A DNA stretch of 64,000 nucleotides from Hedera helix (lineage: Eukaryota > Streptophyta > Magnoliopsida > Apiales > Araliaceae). Position 1 is the first letter of the stretch. Each line of letters starts with the position of its first letter. The notes under the pieces were generated by a model. The model was not told the origin of the DNA, ran no database searches, and saw only the letters and a program-made list of their open reading frames with translations. Positions 48,401 to 61,013 of this stretch are shown here, piece after piece. The position numbers and the translations under genes are program-made. The DNA is taken from positions 46,033,023-46,097,022 of the forward strand of contig OX359273.1 of the NCBI GenBank assembly GCA_947179155.2. Reading direction: 5' to 3'.

Positions 48401-51400
48401 GGCAGTTGTTGGAGCCATATCTCGCAATCTTTCAGATCTGCAGGACTGTCAGGGGAGCTACTTATCAATTTATGATCAGCCTACTCTTCCCCTCCAGGTT
48501 CATCCGCGTTAACTTCTCTCTCACTCTCTCTATCTCTCTCCTCGTCACCCCCCAAAACAAATTCTTTAGATGAGATGCAACTATATTATTGGCTAATAAG
48601 CAAGTTAATCTGCAGGATCCTGTAATTGATTCAATAAAAGCAGCTGCAGACCGTTTAACCCACTCAACAAACTTCCTTCATTTCTTGGGTCAGCATGCAC
48701 TTATTATGCAAGAGGAGTTACCCACTCCTGATGAGGAACATGTTGATGACGAAAGATATCATTTTATGTCTCTCCTCTTGAACCTGGCCAATACATTTCT
48801 TTATATGGTCAATACATATATAATTGTTCCGACAGCTGATGACTACTCAATGAGCCTTGGTGCAGCAGCAACAGTTTGTGGGATCGTGATTGGTGCAATG
48901 GCTGTTGCACAGGTCTTTTCTTCAGTTTATTTCAGTGCTTGGTCTAACAAATCGTACTTCAGACCCCTTGTATTTAGCAGCATTGTTCTTTTTGTGGGAA
49001 ATGCCATGTATGCACTGGCTTATGATGCCAATTCGATAGCAGTTCTTATACTAGGTCGTCTATTTTGTGGGTAATCAACTTCATCTCTCTATATCTCTCT
49101 CTCTCTCACACACAAAAACACACATACATACGTATGAGCTCGATTGCAGAATGCGATTCATACTCTTTAGTTAAGGATTAGTTTAATTTTTTGTTTTTTT
49201 GCTGATCGTTTTGTCTCACAAGTATATCAATATATATAAAATTTCTCAAGTTTTTGTACTGTATATTATTATTTCCACTGTTGGGTTAGAATGTAGATGT
49301 AATTGAGACATTTCGTTCTGTTTGGTTTTATTGTCATTTACCAAGTATTCTCAAGTATCAAAGTCTACATAACTTGGTGCATCTGACAGTTCATTGTCCT
49401 ACGTTGCTTTTATTCCTTAAGGAGTAAAAACTTATACTGAGGTTCTATGTAACTATAGAAAACCAAAAACTTTTAAGGGTTAGATTTAACTACTAAAGGA
49501 AAATTGACTGCAACAGAACTAAGAGTCTCTACAACAGTAGGAGTTCTATATAATTAATATTTGACATCAGAAGATATAAATTAGGAAAATATCCCTGAGC
49601 AATGTGTTTTTGCATATGTTTACAGTTAATTTTGCTTCATCAACTATTCGTTTGGGACTCTGATGATTAGGGTCCTATAGCCAACATATGTATAATTTAT
49701 AGATGTACAGATTTATTTCTGAAGTGCACAATAGGTGGTAGGTTACTTGATTACTAAGTAATAACACTATTAAGGGTCAGTTTCCCCGTATTCTGAGAAG
49801 GTAAAAAGCTCGTGTATTAGAAGGTAAGTATGACAAGAAAGAATGTGTTAGTGTTGACATTAAATTTTCTTTCATGTTACTGATCTGTTTTACTTAAATA
49901 TCCCAACATACACACAAACATAAGCGAGGTAGATTTATACAGATTGCATTGAGGCACATATATCATGTTGATTAAAATTTTATATTATCCTCTTGACAAT
50001 TTTTCTTTCTTCCATCTTTTATTTTCCCCAAATTTGCAGGTTGGGCTCTGCTAGAGCAGTGAACCGTCGTTATATTAGTGATTGTGTACCACTTAAAATC
50101 CGCATGCAGGCTTCAGCAGGGTTTGTTAGTGCCAGTGCTCTTGGAATGGCATGTGGCCCTGCACTTGCTGGCGTACTTCAAACTAATTTTAAAATTTACA
50201 AGATAACCATCAACCAAGATACTCTGCCTGGTTGGGTTATGTCTACCGCATGGTTGTTTTATTTAGTGTGGTTATGGATTTCATTTAGAGAACCTGCTCG
50301 ACTGACTGAGGAGAATCATATGCCACAAGAAGCTAATGCTGGTGTGTTCACTTCTATCATGCTACTTAATTTACGTTCATTTTTAAATACTGACAATACA
50401 ATATTATGTAGAAAAAAATTGGATTTCAGTAAAAAAAAATCATTTAACCCAGTAAAGGCTCCCAGAAGCTACAGCTGGAGATAAATTTCATTAGTCAAAC
50501 TCTTGCATGGTTCTATTATAGAGTATTGAATGTCATTATTACATTGTTTTGCCTGTATCATGATTGGTTATGTAATAAAGCAACATAAAAGTTCATGACA
50601 AATCATTTGAGACCCCATCCATTACTCTTCTTTTATATACACTTTCCTAGTTATTGCGCAATCTGCTAATTCAATATATGTTAAATAGATACTCCCTCCA
50701 TCCCGCTTTAGTTGCCTAACCTTTTCTTGGGGGTGGCTGGCACACATTTTAGGATATTTGAGAAATTTACTTAAATATGAGTTTTTGATGTATCTGTCAG
50801 TTGCACGAGTTAAATAATCGGATTGCATAAATATATAGATAAATTGGCTTTTTTCTGCTTATTTCCATGTTTAACACATTAATGAACGTACCAATGGTTT
50901 GACTTTGAAGGGCCTGTGTTACTGCTATTGTATGGTTAGTTCATTAAATCTCTAATAAAACAACTTTTGCAACTTTGAAATGCTTCCACTAATCTAAACT
51001 CCTTAAATTGCATAAAAGTGTATAGCTCGATTAAATTAACAAGTTGAACACTTGAGTATTCGGGCTATAATTTCAAGGATATGACATCTGACTTACAAGG
51101 GTAGAATATTTGGGAGAACTGACTAAGAGAATACAAAATGCATCTAGTATGTATAATAATTACTATTACATCCATTATTATTCATAACAACTATATACGT
51201 CCTTGAATTGCAGTCACATGCTTGACTCGTGTTCTTTCCTATATGGTTTTGCGTCATAAGATATTCAGTGGACCATGTTGAGTGTTGACACAATGCTTGA
51301 ACCAGAAGCAAAAGCTGAGAAAATTGGACCTACAAGAATTGAAGTGTCAACTCCTCAAACTATAGGCAATAAATGTGATGTTCCATTAATCTTGTTTCAC

Positions 51401-54400
51401 TTGTCTGACTCCTCCCACAATTTGAGTTCTCTCCTCTTGTTATTTCTTCTTTTCTCTCAGCTTTCCTTTTTCCCTTGGTAAAATTCTACTCTTTTTATCC
51501 ATTCTTTTTCTTTTCTTTTTGTTTCTATAAAAGTGGTACTGCACATAAGCTAAATTTATAGGCATATGAATAGAAGATTGGTCGATCTGTTTCCCACAGT
51601 TTGGTTAGTTAAGATATCATATAATATATTATGGCTCAATGAGTGTCACCTGAGCTTTATTGTTCCCTTAGGTATTTTTTCAAATCAAATTCAACACATC
51701 ACATATCTTGACTGCAGTCAACAATGCATTTCTAAATAGTAAATAGTTTTATGTTAGTTAAAACATCATGGAAAGTGCACTCAACGATCTGCACCTGGAC
51801 TTGCTGAATGTCTCGTTTGGGAAACTATATAGAAGAGATTACTTTTCATCTGAAAAGTTGCAATGAAGTGATGTGTCAGTTCCTTGGACCATGCATAAAG
51901 CTGGCTTGCAGGTTGAAGGAACTTTATCATATGCCATATAGTGTCTCTAGAAGAGTGAAGATCCCATGACTATAAATCTACTCTAAGATAAATTACATGC
52001 CAGAAGTTTGGTAGTATTTCTGGCGAGTGTTGACTGTGTCCATATGTAGATGCATTCATGGCTATTCCACCTATTTTCAGAGTCACTCAACAGGATACTG
52101 CTTAAGATTATTAGACAATGATTTTCAAGTTTTAAATGATATGAACTAGGAAGTTGGGTCTTTTGCTACAGGCCCAGTGGAGAATGATGAGCTTGAAAAA
52201 GGTCTTGCTCAACCATTGCTCTTGAGTTCAAAGGGCAATCAAGAAGATGACGATGATGACCAAGAATGTGATGCAAGTGAAGAAGCTCCTGAGGAATCTC
52301 ATGGACCAGCCAACTCTATAGGATCAGCATATAGATTGCTTACTCCTTCAGTAAAGGTGGGTGGGTGTTTAATTCTTAGTTTTCACTTCATTTTGTCAAT
52401 TCCAAACATATCAAGTGTTATTTACTCATTTAATCATTTAATTTGGCAAATCAATACATTAATGGCCAAAGATTGCATTGCCATGTGATCTCTGTGTCTA
52501 GCATTGCAAGATATAAGCAGATGCTTGCAGTTAGAACACAATTCAAAGCACGTGCACCTTCACCTCTTGGTCTTCGGTTTCTGTGGACCTTTCTTCTCCT
52601 TTCTTTTGTACTTATATGAAATCTAAAATTAATTTCAGAGATTCCATATCTAGCTAGAGACTAATTTCTATTCAAGGATGTATGGATTACATTCCATCAC
52701 TCTTGACATTCTTCTAATATAATACATGAATGTACGACACATTTTTTCCTTCACCATATATCAAGCAGTAAAGTGCACTACAGCACTACTCTAATGTGCA
52801 AAAATGTTTTTCATTAAATTGTGTACTGTAGGTTACACACACACACACCCAACCACACCCACACACCAAAATCACGTCTTCAATGAGATCAGAGGTTTTT
52901 TTATATTCACCTTGTCACATGGAAGTTACACAATAAAGATAGTGGATAAATTTCCTTTATCGTGCTTGTAATTTAGAAATTCAATATTTTTTGCTCTGAA
53001 CTTCTGCAATTTTAGAAATGTTTGTTTTTTCAAGTAACTTAACGGATATAGTTTTAACACCTTTGAGTTGCTGTCTGTACTTAGTTTTGTCGATTTGATG
53101 TAAAATTGTAATTGCAAATTGTTTAATCCTCAATCTTATGCTTATAATACTGTCAACTTTATACGGTCTCTCACATAAGATATTATGGTCTTGTTAGGTT
53201 CAATTGTTGATATACTTCATGCTTAAATATGCGATGGAGATTTTACTCTCCGAATCCAGTGTCATCACCACATACTACTTCAGTTGGTCTACCAGCAAAG
53301 TCGCAATATTTCTTGCATGCATTGGCCTAACAGTTCTTCCGGTAAATGTTGTTGTTGGGAGCTACATAAGCAACATGTTTGAAGACAGGTAATTTTTCAA
53401 ACAAGGCATGCTTTGGATTTACTCCATGAAGTTGAATCCTCATTGTTAACATTTGAGATCAAGTTTTTTTAATTCATCTAGAAGACTGTAAAATAAGACT
53501 AACTAATTGCTATAACAACTTAAGTTCTTGGAGAATGAGTGCAACATTTGTACCAAACTTTAGCACTCTCATGTGAAATCTCTACTTGCACGTAGAGAGA
53601 CAAACCAAGAGGCACCATAATGTTAAAACCAAACAAAAGAGCCAAATGAATGCAAGGACTTGAACGAGAGACCTTCTGAAAGTAGAAACTCTGAAACTAT
53701 GTAAAGTTACCATTTACTTCAAGAGCACATGTTAGAGAACAGGATCTCGCAGCAATGTATATAAGGCTTCAACAATGACTACAATAGCATATTCCATGAG
53801 CAATTTTACTCATGGCTAAGGAGAACAATTACTCAAAGACGAAATGACGAAATATATCTGGCTCAAGCGTGAATTTTTTCTTGAAATGTCTACTCATCGA
53901 GCTTGGTTGTTTGTGTTTTGAATAAGATTTATGGCATTCTCACATACTGCCTTGTAGAACAGCATGAATGTAGTTTGAATTGATGGTAATGCCACATAAG
54001 TAGGTTTGATTTGGTTCATCAGCTGCTGACCCAATTATTATAATCTGCTTGCAGGCAAATTTTGCTGGCATCCGAGATTATGGTTTGTTTGGGCATACTC
54101 CTAAGCTTCCACATAATTGTTCCGTATTCTGTGCCACAATATGTCTTCTCAGGACTCATAATGTTTGTATCTGCTGAAGTTTTAGAAGGTAAGAAAAAAA
54201 TATTTTATCATCAGTCATTATGGAAATGAACACTACTGCCCCGAGTAGAAAGTAAATATTAGATTGCTATCATCCATCCTCTAGATTGGTCACTTCACTA
54301 CTTTTACCTAATGATATCAGTTTGGAATGATCTAATTCTTGTAGATGACTGAACCAAATTTTATGTTTAAATATGTTTCTTTTTTAAATCACTAGGGCTG

Positions 54401-55729
54401 CGTTTGTTTGCAAGGATTATAATCCTAAGGCATAGATTATAATTCCACATAGATTATAATTCCAAGGTTATATTTATTTGCAATGATTACATTTAAGAGA
54501 AAATTATTAATCCCAAAAGTATCTTGTTTATTTTTAAATTTGGACTTGGGACTATTAGTCCATGAATTATAATCCCTGATTGGACATGGTATTAAATAGT
54601 CTCCTATATTAAGTCATTTTATAATCTCTGGATTAATAATCCTAAGTCCAAATTTAAAAATAAGCAAAACAAATATGAGATTAATAGTCTTATTCCAAGC
54701 ATAATCCTTGTAAGTAAACATAACCTTGTGATGATAATCGTTGCAAACAAACATGACTTAGGTTCTATAGTGGTGCAGTACATGCAGGATTTCACCCATA
54801 CATTAAGATATTGAGACCAGTGTTAATTTAGTGTGATATTTCTGTAGTTTGAGCTCGTACTGTCTTGTAAGGCCAGGGCCACAACCATCTTTTTGCATGC
54901 TCTTTCTCAGTTTCTCTGATACATTTTTAGTTGCATTTCATGGTTCTTGAAGGATGGCATAGAGCCAATCATTTTTCTTTTCATAATGATTTATATGTAG
55001 GTTCTTAAAGTATCACCGGAACCTCCTCTCACCACCATTCTCCATGGAGAAAATATGACAGATCTCCTTCAGACGGAGTTTGTCCAAGTTAAGCTAAGAA
55101 CTGTATAATTAAGAAAGACTTCGACGCCATACCCAGTTGCATTTCTTTAGCCAGCTATTCCAGTTGAGGCTGAGAAACAATCTCACAAGAGGATGATGAG
55201 TGTATCACTAACATCTCTTTTCGTGATGATTTGCTATAATTCAACCAAGTAAAACCAATATTTTGATTGGATCAAAAGTCATTATGGCAAGTTATTTCAA
55301 TGTTTGTAGAATCATCACCCAAGAGGCTGGTCATTAATATTTTTAAAAGGGATTAGAAAATCATTGATAAAACAAGCATCCCCAAACATGGTATGGCATG
55401 AACAACTCTACACATAATTTCTTTTTCATCTTATATATGCATCTTCATTCTTGGAGTCCATTTCTTCATATTATTTGATTTTCTACCTAGGTGTCAACTT
55501 GTCGCTCCTCTCGCGGGTCATGTCATCAAGGCTGTCTCGTGGTACTTACAATGGCGGGTTGCTATCAACTGAAGCAGGGACAATTGCTCGAGTGATTGCA
55601 GATGCCACAATAACCCTAGCAGGGTACTTGGGTGAGAGTAGGCTTCTGAATGTCACGCTACTTCCTTCACTCGTCATTTGCATATCATCCATCGTTGCCA
55701 CCTGCTATACCTATAATTCGCTATACTGA
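44911..55729 (+). CDS. PHT5: SPX-MFS vacuolar phosphate transporter (PHT5/VPT family)
   Basis: PHT5 proteins move inorganic phosphate into the vacuole and hold the cell's phosphate store. Ten coding exons join in frame to 698 codons: 44911-44963, 46356-46476, 47861-48172, 48393-48497, 48616-49070, 50040-50341, 52172-52356, 53198-53388, 54055-54188 and 55491-55729. The N-terminus is an SPX domain (about 1-180): MVAFGKKLKERQIQEWQG, the YYINYKLMKKK basic patch (19-29), and K126-ILKKFDKR (126-134), the lysine surface that senses inositol pyrophosphates. From about residue 250 an MFS transporter follows (NTYIIVPTADDY, GLGSARAVNRRYISD, SSVITTYYFSW), ending TCYTYNSLY. An acidic cytosolic loop (EDDDDDQECDASEE) splits the two MFS halves. 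The order matches the family throughout. The start is the only Met before the SPX core. No lesion is seen. Which of the paralogues (PHT5;1-5;3) it corresponds to is unknown. Confidence 0.95.
45136..45885. mobile_element. Possible MITE with inverted ends, expanded by AT repeats
   Basis: It lies in intron 1 of the phosphate transporter. The left end GCTATTTGGTTGAAAGGAAT and right end ATGATTCCGTTTAACCAAAC are imperfect inverted copies, with CATTCC and GGAATG motifs repeated inside. The middle has been taken over by TA-rich sequence. The target-site duplication was not resolved. Confidence 0.5.
45400..45466. repeat. TA microsatellite, over 30 units
   Basis: A pure TA run lies in intron 1 of the phosphate transporter, flanked by TTTAATATATAATATAAT-type sequence on both sides. 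Confidence 0.9.
46722..46917 (+). repeat. TRIM 5' LTR
   Basis: It begins TGTAATACCCCAGTCCCAT and ends CGTTACA. It is diverged from the right copy by many substitutions and small indels, so the insertion is old. Confidence 0.7.
47151..47360 (+). repeat. TRIM 3' LTR
   Basis: It begins TGCAACAACCTAGTCCCAC and ends ATTGTTACA. The AGTCCCACATC start is common among plant TRIM families. Confidence 0.7.
50690..50800. mobile_element. Stowaway-like MITE fragment
   Basis: ACTCCCTCCATCCCGCTTTA at about 50691 is a typical Stowaway terminus. The matching inverted right end was not found, so only a fragment is claimed. It lies in intron 6 of the phosphate transporter. Confidence 0.5.
54394..54757. mobile_element. 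MITE with inverted ends in phosphate transporter intron 9
   Basis: The left end GCTGCGTTTGTTTGCAAGGA and right end CGTTGCAAACAAACATGACT are imperfect inverted copies. Inside, GATTATAATCC and GGACTTGGGACTATTAGTCC-like strings form further inverted pairs (TTTTAAATTTGGACTTGGGA against CCTAAGTCCAAATTTAAAAA). No transposase is present. Confidence 0.65.
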
Positions 55730-57423
55730 AGCAGTATCTTGTATCAAGACAAAGTAGTCAGTCGAGTCCAAAACCATTCTCATTTCCTTCATTTTCCATA
55801 ATTCATTTATTTGTTACATCCGCCTTATGGTAGTAGATCCATTTTTTGCGTTCAAGTATAAATGCTGTACATTCATCATCAAGTAAAATAGTTATCTTGT
55901 TCAATTTTGTTCTTTCAAATAATAATACAAGTACAATTTTATTCTTTCAAATAAAGTTCCCATCTTAATAATTTTGCTCTTCAATAGTTGTACTTGTGCT
56001 TTGACATTTACGGCCCCCATCTACAAATTGAACACCTAAAGGACGAAAACTATACAAACTTTAGTTCCTTGAACACCTATTAAATTATTGAGATCCGCAA
56101 GGACGGAAACTGTAGACTTCTTTGTTATATTGGTAAATGTTGCATCACAACACAAAATCAATTCTAGAAGCGTCTTTGAATATTGGACTCGAGAATTAAA
56201 TTAGTCTCAGCTGTCTACTATTCATCGCTCTTTCATCAAGTCTGGGGGAAAGGGAAATAAAAAAAACGACTAAAATACAGTTTATATTTTAGAATAGTTG
56301 GTTGATAGTTGGTTGAGGTTTGTACTATAATGTTTAAAACGTATTTAAATACATCTAAAAATCTTTAATGCTAAATAAAATGCACCCTCCGATGTCTAAA
56401 TTGGTCGAAATTCACTATAAAATTCTTTTTTTTCAATAAAATATATCCTCATTTTTGAACGGTTAAAAACATAAAAAAAACTGAGGTACAATCAGAAACA
56501 TGCACCTAACTCAAAATATTACTGCAATTGTGGCAGGGAATTGGAACAAATCTTAGTATGATCAGCCACTCCAAAAATAATGCTGCTTCTAATTCCTATT
56601 AAATCTTATTTAAATAATAAATTAATCACGTTACAAATATATGACTCAAATTAATTTATTCTCTTTTTTAATAAATTTAAGAGTCAATTAAAATAATTAA
56701 CACACATACCAATGTAAAGATAAAATAAAAAGTAAATTGTACTCTCTTTTCTTATTTAGCTACTTTAATTTATGTAAAATTTGTCCTTCAAACCATTTTT
56801 TTTGAGGACCAAGAGAGTATAGAATTGATTATCCATCTACAAACAAAAAGAATTTATGAGCTTATGCTCTCGTCCAAAACCCATCGACTTACTAAACAAC
56901 TACTTTTACACGAGTAGTTGAATCTCATTTAAAACCCTGCCAGGCTGCCTTATCTAGCTAGCTACCTTCATCATCTCATCATAATAATTAATGCCTATGC
57001 CTTTAATTTCTAAAGATAATTTTGCACCACGTGATTTTGGCTAGCCGGCTCTTGTTCCAACCGTTTTATTGATTTTTCTCCATTTCCTTTCTTTTTCAAG
57101 AACTATGCTTCAAACCTAACATATTACTACATAAAACTTTACAACCATGCATTTAATAATAGTTTTTCTAACATATTGAAGTGGTCCAGCTCAAAATAAG
57201 CTTTAAATCTTAATTAACTGTCCAGATAAAATGACTCATAGAATAATAGAACTAATTCAAATTGGGTCATCTTGATTCGCTACGAGCCTACCTGATATGT
57301 GAGACTAGATTAATTATCACAATTAAGGAATTGTATTACCACAACTACAAAAGCAATTAATAATAAAATTAAGTGGAGATATATCCTAGGAAACTTTTTT
57401 GTACGTTGGTTGAGAAAAAGTTT

Positions 57424-57551
57424 GAGGCGAGGTAGCTCCATCGTCTTTAAATTCGGGCTACATATTTTATATAATATGGCCGGTTATTTGAGGTGAAGTA
57501 GCTCGAGCGGCTTTAAATTCGGGCTACATATTTTATATAATATGGCCCGTT
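57424..57551. repeat. 66-bp tandem duplication upstream of the HOTHEAD-like gene
   Basis: Two copies start at 57424 and 57490. Both contain CTTTAAATTCGGGCTACATA and TTTTATATAATATGGCC. They differ at a handful of bases. Confidence 0.85.
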
Positions 57552-57568
57552 ACCTATCTGTCTACGAG

Positions 57569-57588
57569 AGAGAGAGAGAGAGAGAGAG
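57569..57588. repeat. GA microsatellite in the probable promoter
   Basis: About 10 GA units lie some 340 bp before the start codon. GA/CT tracts near plant promoters can bind BBR/BPC GAGA-binding factors; that role here is an inference. Confidence 0.75.
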
Positions 57589-57924
57589 CGCTTTGTGGGT
57601 GTATCACAATTCCAGCATTTTCTTGCTTAGATCTCTTCATCTTTAAACATAATCGAGTTGATATGTAGCTAGGTCGCCAAGAGATCAGAAAGAGGAATCT
57701 TTGTACTTTCAATATTATTGCCGTCAATATAGCTAGCTAGCTACCCTTCCTTTCATTTGGCAATTGGCATATATATTTAGGGAGGCTGAATTGCTTTTTG
57801 CTTTGTAAAACGAAAAAAAAAAAAAAAAACACACCCACATTCTTGAAAGCAATTCATTTGTTATAATTACTTGAGGAGTTCCTAATCAAAACACACACAC
57901 ATATATATATATAGAATTATACAT

Positions 57925-58077
57925 ATGCTCATGGGCTCTTCTGGGTGGTGGTGGAGAAGATTAGTTGCTTCTGCTCTTTTCGGATTTTTTTTCTTTCATG
58001 GATTTTCTTTCTCCCAACAAGGTACATAATACAATCCAATTCATTCTATATTGCCTCTCTTTTCCCCACACACAGAG

Positions 58078-58111
<34 letters not shown>

Positions 58112-59356
58112 ACATGCATATACTAATTTTCTAGCATATTGATTATTTTATTGTTCTACTAAAAGCATAAAATTCATGAATTAAATAATTATCGTGCCCC
58201 TATCCAAAAGTATTCTACTAATTTACTCTTTCATATGTTTAATTTCCTTTTCATTTTAGAATGTGTTATATATGTGTGTGTGGTAGATTATATCCGATTA
58301 GATTTTCGTCGTATAAAAATACAACCAACTTTCTATAATATCAAAAATAATTAATATTGTCAAAATAAATATATATTTAAAAATAATTTTATAATTATTA
58401 TACGGACAAAACACTTTAAATGATATTATTATTCTGATAATATTATTTTTGTTTAGATAATATTAACTACATATAAAAATTATTTTTCATTTTTGGCCTT
58501 TTTTCCCTTTCAATTGGTTCTATTTAAGAGAAGTTATTCAGTGATTTTAGACACCGTCACGTCGTGTCCTAAACGGTTAACATATTATCATTTTAACATT
58601 TTATAAACTTTTTTATTGTAATACTAAAATAATAATATATAAATAAATAATTTTTTCCTACGTGCACCAAAACACTCCGATAGAGATGTATGCATAAAGG
58701 GTCGAGTGTCGGTGGGCCGTTGGCATTAGGAAATAATCAATGCCGTCTAATAAACTGTACCTTTCCCTAAAACTAAGTACAGTCATTAACTCCTCAACTC
58801 CCAATACTTAAAATTGAAGGGACCAGACCAGAAAACCTAACCTGCGAACAAGTGTAAATACATAATCTTCAAATATTATATAAATTTTAATTATTAAAAA
58901 TAAAATATAATATTAAAATTCATATCCTATTTTTTTTAATAATTAAAATAAATATAATATTTAATTTTATATTTAAATATTATGTATATAAACTTGTTCT
59001 ACTTATACCAAATCACCAAGTTTACTAAAATCAAACAGTCCTACGCTTCTACCGCTCTCTATCTAAATAGACTAAATTACATAAAAATAATTAATCCGGT
59101 AAGTTGAACTTAATACTGTCAACTAAATAACGCTTAAAATGCCCTTCGACGTGGAGTTAATTTTTATGATTACTATTTCAGTAATTTAAAATTAATTTTA
59201 AAAAATCTCTGCGGCTAAAGACTATAGCGATAATTTTGAATTTTTTTTTGGACCCTACTGCTAGAGCCTCTAGCAATAGAAACTCTTACAGCAAAAATAT
59301 TCTCTATTTTGATTGTTAAAATAATAGTCCAATAATTAATTGCTGTAAATGCGACT

Positions 59357-59414
<58 letters not shown>

Positions 59415-60938
59415 TTGATAGTAAAATTAGGAAAGCACTTCTTCCGTCTCAAATAAGAGTCATTATAATTTTGTTAAGTACTAAATACTGTACAGTACTT
59501 GGATAACTCTTTTTTCCTCTCTTTTTTCACAGATCCAAACTACACATTCATTCACCATGCAATCACAGCTCCAGACTTATCATACTACGACTACATTATT
59601 GTCGGTGGAGGCACTGCCGGCTGCCCGTTAGCCGCCACACTCTCTCAGAACTCCTCCGTCCTCCTCCTTGAACGAGGCGGCTCCCCCTACGGAAACCCTA
59701 ACATCACCAACTTATCTGCCTTCGGCTTAGCGCTTTCGGACCTCACTCCCTCCTCCCCTTCTCAACGTTTCATCTCCGAGGACGGCGTAATAAATGCACG
59801 CGCCCGCGTACTTGGTGGCGGAAGCTGCCTAAACGCTGGGTTTTACACACGCGCCTCCCCGGACTACGTCAGTGCTGTCGGGTGGGACGGGCGGTTGGCC
59901 AACGAGTCGTATCAGTGGGTTGAGAAGCTGGTGGCGTTTGAGCCGCCAATGAGAGAGTGGCAATCGGCGGTGAGGAATGGGCTGGTGGAAGCTGGTATTT
60001 TGCCCTATAATGGGTTTACGTATGACCATATTAATGGGACAAAAGTTGGTGGGACTATCTTTGATGCCGACGGCCATCGGCATACGGCGGCTGATCTGCT
60101 TCAAAATGCAAACCCTAGCGGACTCAATGTTCTTCTGCACGCATCTGTTCATAAGATCTTGTTTAGAACCAAGGGTACGTACTTTGTTTAATGAGTACTT
60201 CGTATACATGCATGTAGGTACGTATACGCAAACATATACCAATATTCTATTGAGAAATGGGGTATAAATTAGAAAATCTGTTTTTTTTCACATAGAAATA
60301 TAATATTCTTACATGATTTTTCCTATATTAATGGTGTGTGTTAATAGTGTGTGAGACTCACTTTCGTCTGTAAGAAATTCATATAAAAATTCATTTGAAA
60401 AAATATCACCCATAAGTTATTTTAAACTGTTTTATTTAAGAAAAGGGAATTGTTATTTATATAAGGAATTATTGATAATTTCATAAAGTCTAGTTCAAAT
60501 GAGTATAGATTCCATTAATTACTCATGTGAATTTTTTTTAATAAAAATATTAATATTTTATTTATAAAAATATCAATTCTTTAAAAAAATTCAAACATAC
60601 ATATATAGTAGTAGACACACATTCTATCTGCCCTAGCTACAATAGGGTGGTGCTGACGGGAACTTTGGTTAAGGTAGGGGGAAAAGAACTAAATATAATT
60701 TATTTATTTTTTTAAATTATGGTGGGATTTTTTTTTTATATTTTTAAATTACTTTTTTTTACTATGAAAGAAATTCATCCAAATTTTTTTTGAGCAATTA
60801 CACACCTTCCTTAGCTTCCTCCCAAGGTAGATCCGCCCCTGGTCCTACACATTGATAAATAAGTTTATAGTGGATGCAATTGTATCTCTCAACTATATTT
60901 AATGGACCATCAAAGTGATCCATGCCTTTACATTAGTA

Positions 60939-61013
<75 letters not shown>

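Larger units (their letters stand above)
55730..57920. other. Intergenic sequence before the HOTHEAD-like gene
   Basis: No gene is seen. It includes a short MITE-like pair (TACTCTCTTTTC and GACCAAGAGAGTATA, about 56741-56821), a 66-bp tandem duplication at 57424-57551, and a GA microsatellite at about 57569-57588. The last few hundred bases are probably the promoter and 5' UTR of the HOTHEAD-like gene. Confidence 0.55.

Noticed and set aside
51275..51481. Possible extra exon of the phosphate transporter (Glu/Lys-rich frame)
   Set aside because: Exons 6 and 7 already join in frame as ..QEANAG|PVENDELEKG.., matching the family's central loop, so no exon is needed here.
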